Assembly (NCBI RefSeq): GCF_024746795.1
Contig: NZ_CP080524.1
Coordinates: forward strand, 2,024,001-2,088,000
DNA from: Mesorhizobium sp. AR10
GTDB taxonomy: Bacteria; Pseudomonadota; Alphaproteobacteria; Rhizobiales; Rhizobiaceae
Direction: 5' to 3'
DNA: 64,000 bases
In this document: positions 61,249-64,000 of the stretch, in pieces
Position numbering within the stretch: the stretch's first letter is position 1
How the letters are laid out: each line of letters opens with the position of its first letter
Translations under genes and position numbers: made by a program
The notes under the pieces: generated by a model
Databases searched by the model: none
Seen by the model: only the letters and a program-made list of their open reading frames with translations
Told to the model about the DNA's origin: nothing

Positions 61249-62427
61249 ATGACCGATCTGCTTTCCGGCATTCGCGTCCTCGACCTGACCAATGTTCTGG
61301 CCGGCCCTTACTGCGCCTACCAGCTGGCGTTACTTGGTGCCGATGTGATCAAGGTCGAGGCGCCGCAAGGTGGCGATCTGGCGCGCCAGCTCGGCGCCTC
61401 GCCGGAGCTCAACAAAGCCGCCATGGGCGCTTCGTTCCTGGCGCAGAACGCCGGCAAGCGATCGGTGATGCTCGATCTCAAGAAGGACGCCGATCGCGAG
61501 CGTTTCCTCGATCTGGTCGCCTCTGCCGACGCGTTGGTCGAGAATTTCCGCCCTGGCGTGATGGACCGGCTGGGTCTCGGCTATGAGACGCTTAAAGAGG
61601 TCCGGCCCGGCCTCGTCTATTGCGCAATATCGGGCTTCGGACAAACCGGACCGATGCGCGACAATCCGGCATACGACCAGATCATCCAGGGACTTTCGGG
61701 CATCATGAGCATCACCGGCACACCGGAGACCGCGCCGCTGCGGGTCGGTTATCCTGTCGCCGATACGCTGGGTGGGCTGGTCGGGGCTTTTGCCATCGCC
61801 GCCGCGCTGGTGAAGCAGAAGACGAGCGGCGAGGGCGCTTTCCTCGACGTGTCGATGCTCGAATGCACGCTCTCCGCACTTGGCTGGCCGGTCTCCAACT
61901 ATCTGACCGCCGGCGTCGATCCGCAGCCGATGGGCAACGAGAACATGACCGCAGCACCTTCCGGAGCGTTTCACACCGGCGACGGCCTGCTCAACATCGC
62001 CGCCAACAAGCAGGAGCAATTCGTGATGCTCTGCCAGTTGATCGGGCGGCCGGAACTGGCGCAGGATTCGCGCTTTGCCGAGCGCGAGACGCGCAAGCGC
62101 AACCGCGCCGCCTTAAAGGTGCTGATCGAGGCTGCCCTGGCGAGCGCCTCGGCAGCCAGCTGGGAAGAAAAGCTCAATCGCGCCGGCGTGCCGGCGGGCC
62201 GGGTGCTGACGATCCCGCAGGTGCTGAAGGAACGCCAAGTGATCGAGCGCGGCATGACGGCTCGTTTCCAGGGTGTGCCCGGCATGGACCGGCCGCTGAC
62301 CGTCGTGCGCGGCGGGTTCATGGTCGATGGCGCAGCACCATTGCCGACCTTGCCGCCGCCGGCGTTGGGCGAACATATGGACGAGGTCTTTGCCAGCCTG
62401 CCGCCGCGCGCAAGGGTACAGGCATGA
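61249..62427 (+). CDS. CaiB/BaiF CoA-transferase family protein
   Basis: The 392-residue protein is a class III CoA-transferase. It starts LLSGIRVLDLTNVLAGPYCAYQLALLGADVIKVEAPQGGD, has LDLKKDADRERFLDLV, and the catalytic Asp in RDNPAYDQIIQGLSGIMSITG, as in formyl-CoA transferase. It moves CoA between carboxylic acids without a covalent acyl-enzyme ester of class I type. Next to a TTT and a citryl-CoA-lyase-like gene, it likely activates the imported acid. Its stop overlaps the lyase start (ATGA at 62424). Confidence 0.9.
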   Translation: MTDLLSGIRVLDLTNVLAGPYCAYQLALLGADVIKVEAPQGGDLARQLGASPELNKAAMGASFLAQNAGKRSVMLDLKKDADRERFLDLVASADALVENFRPGVMDRLGLGYETLKEVRPGLVYCAISGFGQTGPMRDNPAYDQIIQGLSGIMSITGTPETAPLRVGYPVADTLGGLVGAFAIAAALVKQKTSGEGAFLDVSMLECTLSALGWPVSNYLTAGVDPQPMGNENMTAAPSGAFHTGDGLLNIAANKQEQFVMLCQLIGRPELAQDSRFAERETRKRNRAALKVLIEAALASASAASWEEKLNRAGVPAGRVLTIPQVLKERQVIERGMTARFQGVPGMDRPLTVVRGGFMVDGAAPLPTLPPPALGEHMDEVFASLPPRARVQA

Positions 62428-63275
62428 GTGGCGGGGAGAAAAAGACAGGCCGCGAGCGTGGTGAAGAATGGTGGCAGACCGATATCATCGAGATGCGTCC
62501 CGGCGTCATCCGGCTGCGCGGCTACGAAATCCAGGATCTGATCGGCCGCGTCAGCTTTCCGGCTGTCATCTGGCTGATGCTGCGTGGCGAATTGCCAAGC
62601 GAAGATCAGGCGGCGCTGCTCGGCATCGCGCTTGGTGCTGCCGTCGACCACGGGCCGCAGGCGCCGTCGATCGCCATTGCCCGCATGGCCATCACGTGTG
62701 GCGTCGGCATCAACAGCGCCATGGCCTCGGCCGTCAATGTGCTGGGCGACGTGCATGGCGGCGCCGGCGAACAGGCGCTGTCTTTCTATGGCGACATCGC
62801 CGTGGCGCTCGATCGGGGCGCGACGCTGGGCGATGCCGTATCGATGCGGCTCGACCGCTTCTTCGCCGAGGAAAAAGGCTATGTGCCGGGATTTGGCCAC
62901 CGCTTCCATCCCGTCGATCCGCGCGCGCCGCGGCTGATCGAGGTGACCCGCGACTTTGCCGCGCGCGGCATCGTCAACGGGCGTTTCGCCGACATCGCCG
63001 AGGCGATCGAGGCCGAGGTCGCGCGACGCAAAGGCAAGAAGATCCCGCTCAACATCGACGGCGCCACCGCCGTCATATATGGCGAGCTCGGCTTTCCGCC
63101 GCCGCTGACGCGCGGCCTTTTTGTCCTGTCGCGCTCGGTCGGCATCTTGGCGCATGCGTGGGAACAATCGCAGCAAACCGACCGCAACAAGGGACCGCTG
63201 CCGCGCGAATGGCTGTGGGCCTATACCGGTACCCCGGTGCGACCTTTTCCAGAACCCGACCATGAAAGCGGGTGA
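62424..63275 (+). CDS. Citryl-CoA-lyase-like citrate synthase family protein
   Basis: The 283-residue protein is a short citrate-synthase-like enzyme. The catalytic residues of citrate synthase are visible as H111 (LGDVHGGAGEQAL), H159 (GFGHRFHPVDPRAPRL) and D212 (NIDGATAVIYGELGF), and DHGPQAPS is at 75-82. It lacks the N-terminal part of full citrate synthases, like the lyase halves of citryl-CoA lyase and ATP-citrate lyase. It probably cleaves a 3-hydroxy-acyl-CoA into acetyl-CoA or a homologue and a keto acid. Coupled to the CoA-transferase by ATGA. The precise substrate is not known. Confidence 0.85.
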   Translation: MSGGEKKTGRERGEEWWQTDIIEMRPGVIRLRGYEIQDLIGRVSFPAVIWLMLRGELPSEDQAALLGIALGAAVDHGPQAPSIAIARMAITCGVGINSAMASAVNVLGDVHGGAGEQALSFYGDIAVALDRGATLGDAVSMRLDRFFAEEKGYVPGFGHRFHPVDPRAPRLIEVTRDFAARGIVNGRFADIAEAIEAEVARRKGKKIPLNIDGATAVIYGELGFPPPLTRGLFVLSRSVGILAHAWEQSQQTDRNKGPLPREWLWAYTGTPVRPFPEPDHESG

Positions 63276-63284
63276 GGCGTTGCC

Positions 63285-63761
63285 TCAAATCAAATCGTCC
63301 GGTGCAGGTTGCGGCCGCTTCAAGGTTTTCAAAAGCGTTGAAAGATCCGGTTCATCGATGAGCAGTGCCGCATCGATCGGCGTCAGCCATGCCCGCTCCC
63401 GTTTCTTGGCTTCCGGCCAGTTGGCCAGTTCCTCCGTCACCTCAAGCAGGAAGACGATGACATCGACGCGAACAAAGCGGTTCTCCAGCCGTTTCCAGTA
63501 GGAATAGGTCCCGGCTGGCTCCTTCATTATCTTGCCGAGGACGCCAGCCTCTTCCTGCGCCTCGATCATGGCCGCCTTGCGCCCGCTCTTGCCCTTCATC
63601 GGCCAACCCTTGGGCACGATGAACCGCCTGGTCGTGCGTGACGTGACCAGCATCACCTCGATATCGCCATGCTCGCTCAGCCGAAAGGGAATAGCCGCGA
63701 CCTGGCGGATCCTTTCGCCCTTCTTTGCCTTGCGTACCGCTTTCTTCTTGGTTGCTGCCAT
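63285..63761 (-). CDS. NUDIX hydrolase
   Basis: The 158-residue protein has an N-terminal Lys-rich tract and a NUDIX fold with RRFIVPKGWPMKGKSGRKAA followed by MIEAQEEAGVLG. The Nudix box lacks the first Glu (Lys) and has Ile for the canonical Arg, but keeps the EE pair; such degenerate forms are common in alphaproteobacterial members that act on diphosphoinositol or dinucleotide polyphosphates. It starts at 63761 (MAATKKKAV); an open frame upstream adds no match. It is convergent with the lyase gene. Confidence 0.82.
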   Translation of the reverse strand: MAATKKKAVRKAKKGERIRQVAAIPFRLSEHGDIEVMLVTSRTTRRFIVPKGWPMKGKSGRKAAMIEAQEEAGVLGKIMKEPAGTYSYWKRLENRFVRVDVIVFLLEVTEELANWPEAKKRERAWLTPIDAALLIDEPDLSTLLKTLKRPQPAPDDLI

Positions 63762-63870
63762 TCGTGAAAACCCAGTCGTAACAGTGCCATAACGCGAAGC
63801 GCACTGTTGCAAAACCCAAAACTGTCTTTGATGCCGAGCGGCATCCCAAGCAGATAAGTCGGCTAAATAA

Positions 63871-64000
63871 ATGGAAAACGCCGGCTTGTCAGCGGCAAAC
63901 GGTCACAAAACCGTTGCCCGAAGGCTGCAGCTGGCAGCTTCGCATACGCGGTACCACCAGTGGCTGCGGGGTTACGATTTCGCGATCCTGGGCACGGAAT
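63871..64000 (+). CDS. N-terminal part of an unidentified protein (partial)
   Basis: The frame opens with MENAGLSAANGHKTVARRLQ and runs to the window edge with no stop (43 codons so far). The upstream binding site is weak (AAGTCGGCTAAATAA). The start is Ala/Arg-rich and then HTRYHQWLRGYDFAILG. The fragment is too short to assign a family; it could also be a random open frame. Confidence 0.4.
   Translation, partial: MENAGLSAANGHKTVARRLQLAASHTRYHQWLRGYDFAILGTE

Noticed and set aside
1..64000. CRISPR arrays, tRNA or rRNA genes, transposases
   Set aside because: No regularly spaced repeats, cloverleaf-like sequences, rRNA signatures or transposase domains were seen on either strand.

Overview
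The window is a GC-rich chromosomal segment of a Rhizobiales alphaproteobacterium, most likely a Mesorhizobium. The evidence is an ornithine-lipid synthase (OlsB), a host-attachment family protein, the lptC-lptA-lptB-rpoN-hpf-ptsN block, the sppA-ihfB-lapA block, an Hsp20/DUF1150 pair, CtrA-type TTAA-N7-TTAA sites, and small palindromic repeats of a kind common between genes in this group. The genus is inferred from gene content and codon bias, not from a marker gene. No rRNA, tRNA, IS element, prophage or CRISPR array was seen.

Layout. 1-6.1 kb: small envelope and stress proteins, a beta-propeller protein, a methyltransferase, a PBP1A-type cell-wall synthase behind a CtrA-like box, and an SDR oxidoreductase. 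6.1-9.5 kb: an MFS exporter, a quinone oxidoreductase and an AraC regulator, bounded on the right by a decayed copy of an SDR gene tail. 9.5-13.3 kb: an FAD oxidoreductase, a Kef/YbaL antiporter and a host-attachment protein. 13.4-18.6 kb: assimilatory sulfate reduction (cysG, DUF2849, cysI, cysH, DUF934), interrupted by a 169-bp MITE-like element. 18.7-25.4 kb: GMC oxidoreductase, PfpI protein, desaturase, GrpE, TRIC channel, YjbR protein and OlsB with a candidate Pho box. 25.5-34.2 kb: a hybrid histidine kinase, AcuI-type reductase, LspA, two RNA methyltransferases, an ornithine-cyclodeaminase-like protein, LapA, IHF-beta and SppA. 34.5-39.8 kb: LPS export, sigma-54, hibernation factor and PTS-Ntr. 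39.8-47 kb: DUF1150/Hsp20, nucleoside hydrolase, LysE, a frameshifted amidase, ribokinase, Ogt/AraC fusion and a methyltransferase. 47-54.3 kb: DUF2244, endonuclease III, a tripartite tricarboxylate transporter (TTT), small membrane and enzyme genes, and an OmpA-like protein. 54.3-64 kb: a GGDEF/EAL protein, then an IclR-controlled second TTT linked to a CaiB-type CoA-transferase and a citryl-CoA-lyase-like enzyme, then a NUDIX gene and a partial gene.

Four points deserve attention. (1) lptA and lptB form one uninterrupted frame although LptA is periplasmic and LptB cytoplasmic; removing one G near 35780 restores an LptA stop that overlaps the LptB start. (2) The IclR/TTT/CoA-transferase/citryl-CoA-lyase cluster at 57.1-63.3 kb looks like a complete uptake, CoA-activation and C-C cleavage route for an unidentified tricarboxylate-like acid. 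(3) Several palindromic regulatory candidates lie next to genes they could plausibly control (CtrA, IclR, GntR/FadR-type, Pho box, sulfur operon). (4) A duplicated SDR gene end marks the edge of a roughly 3.3-kb block.
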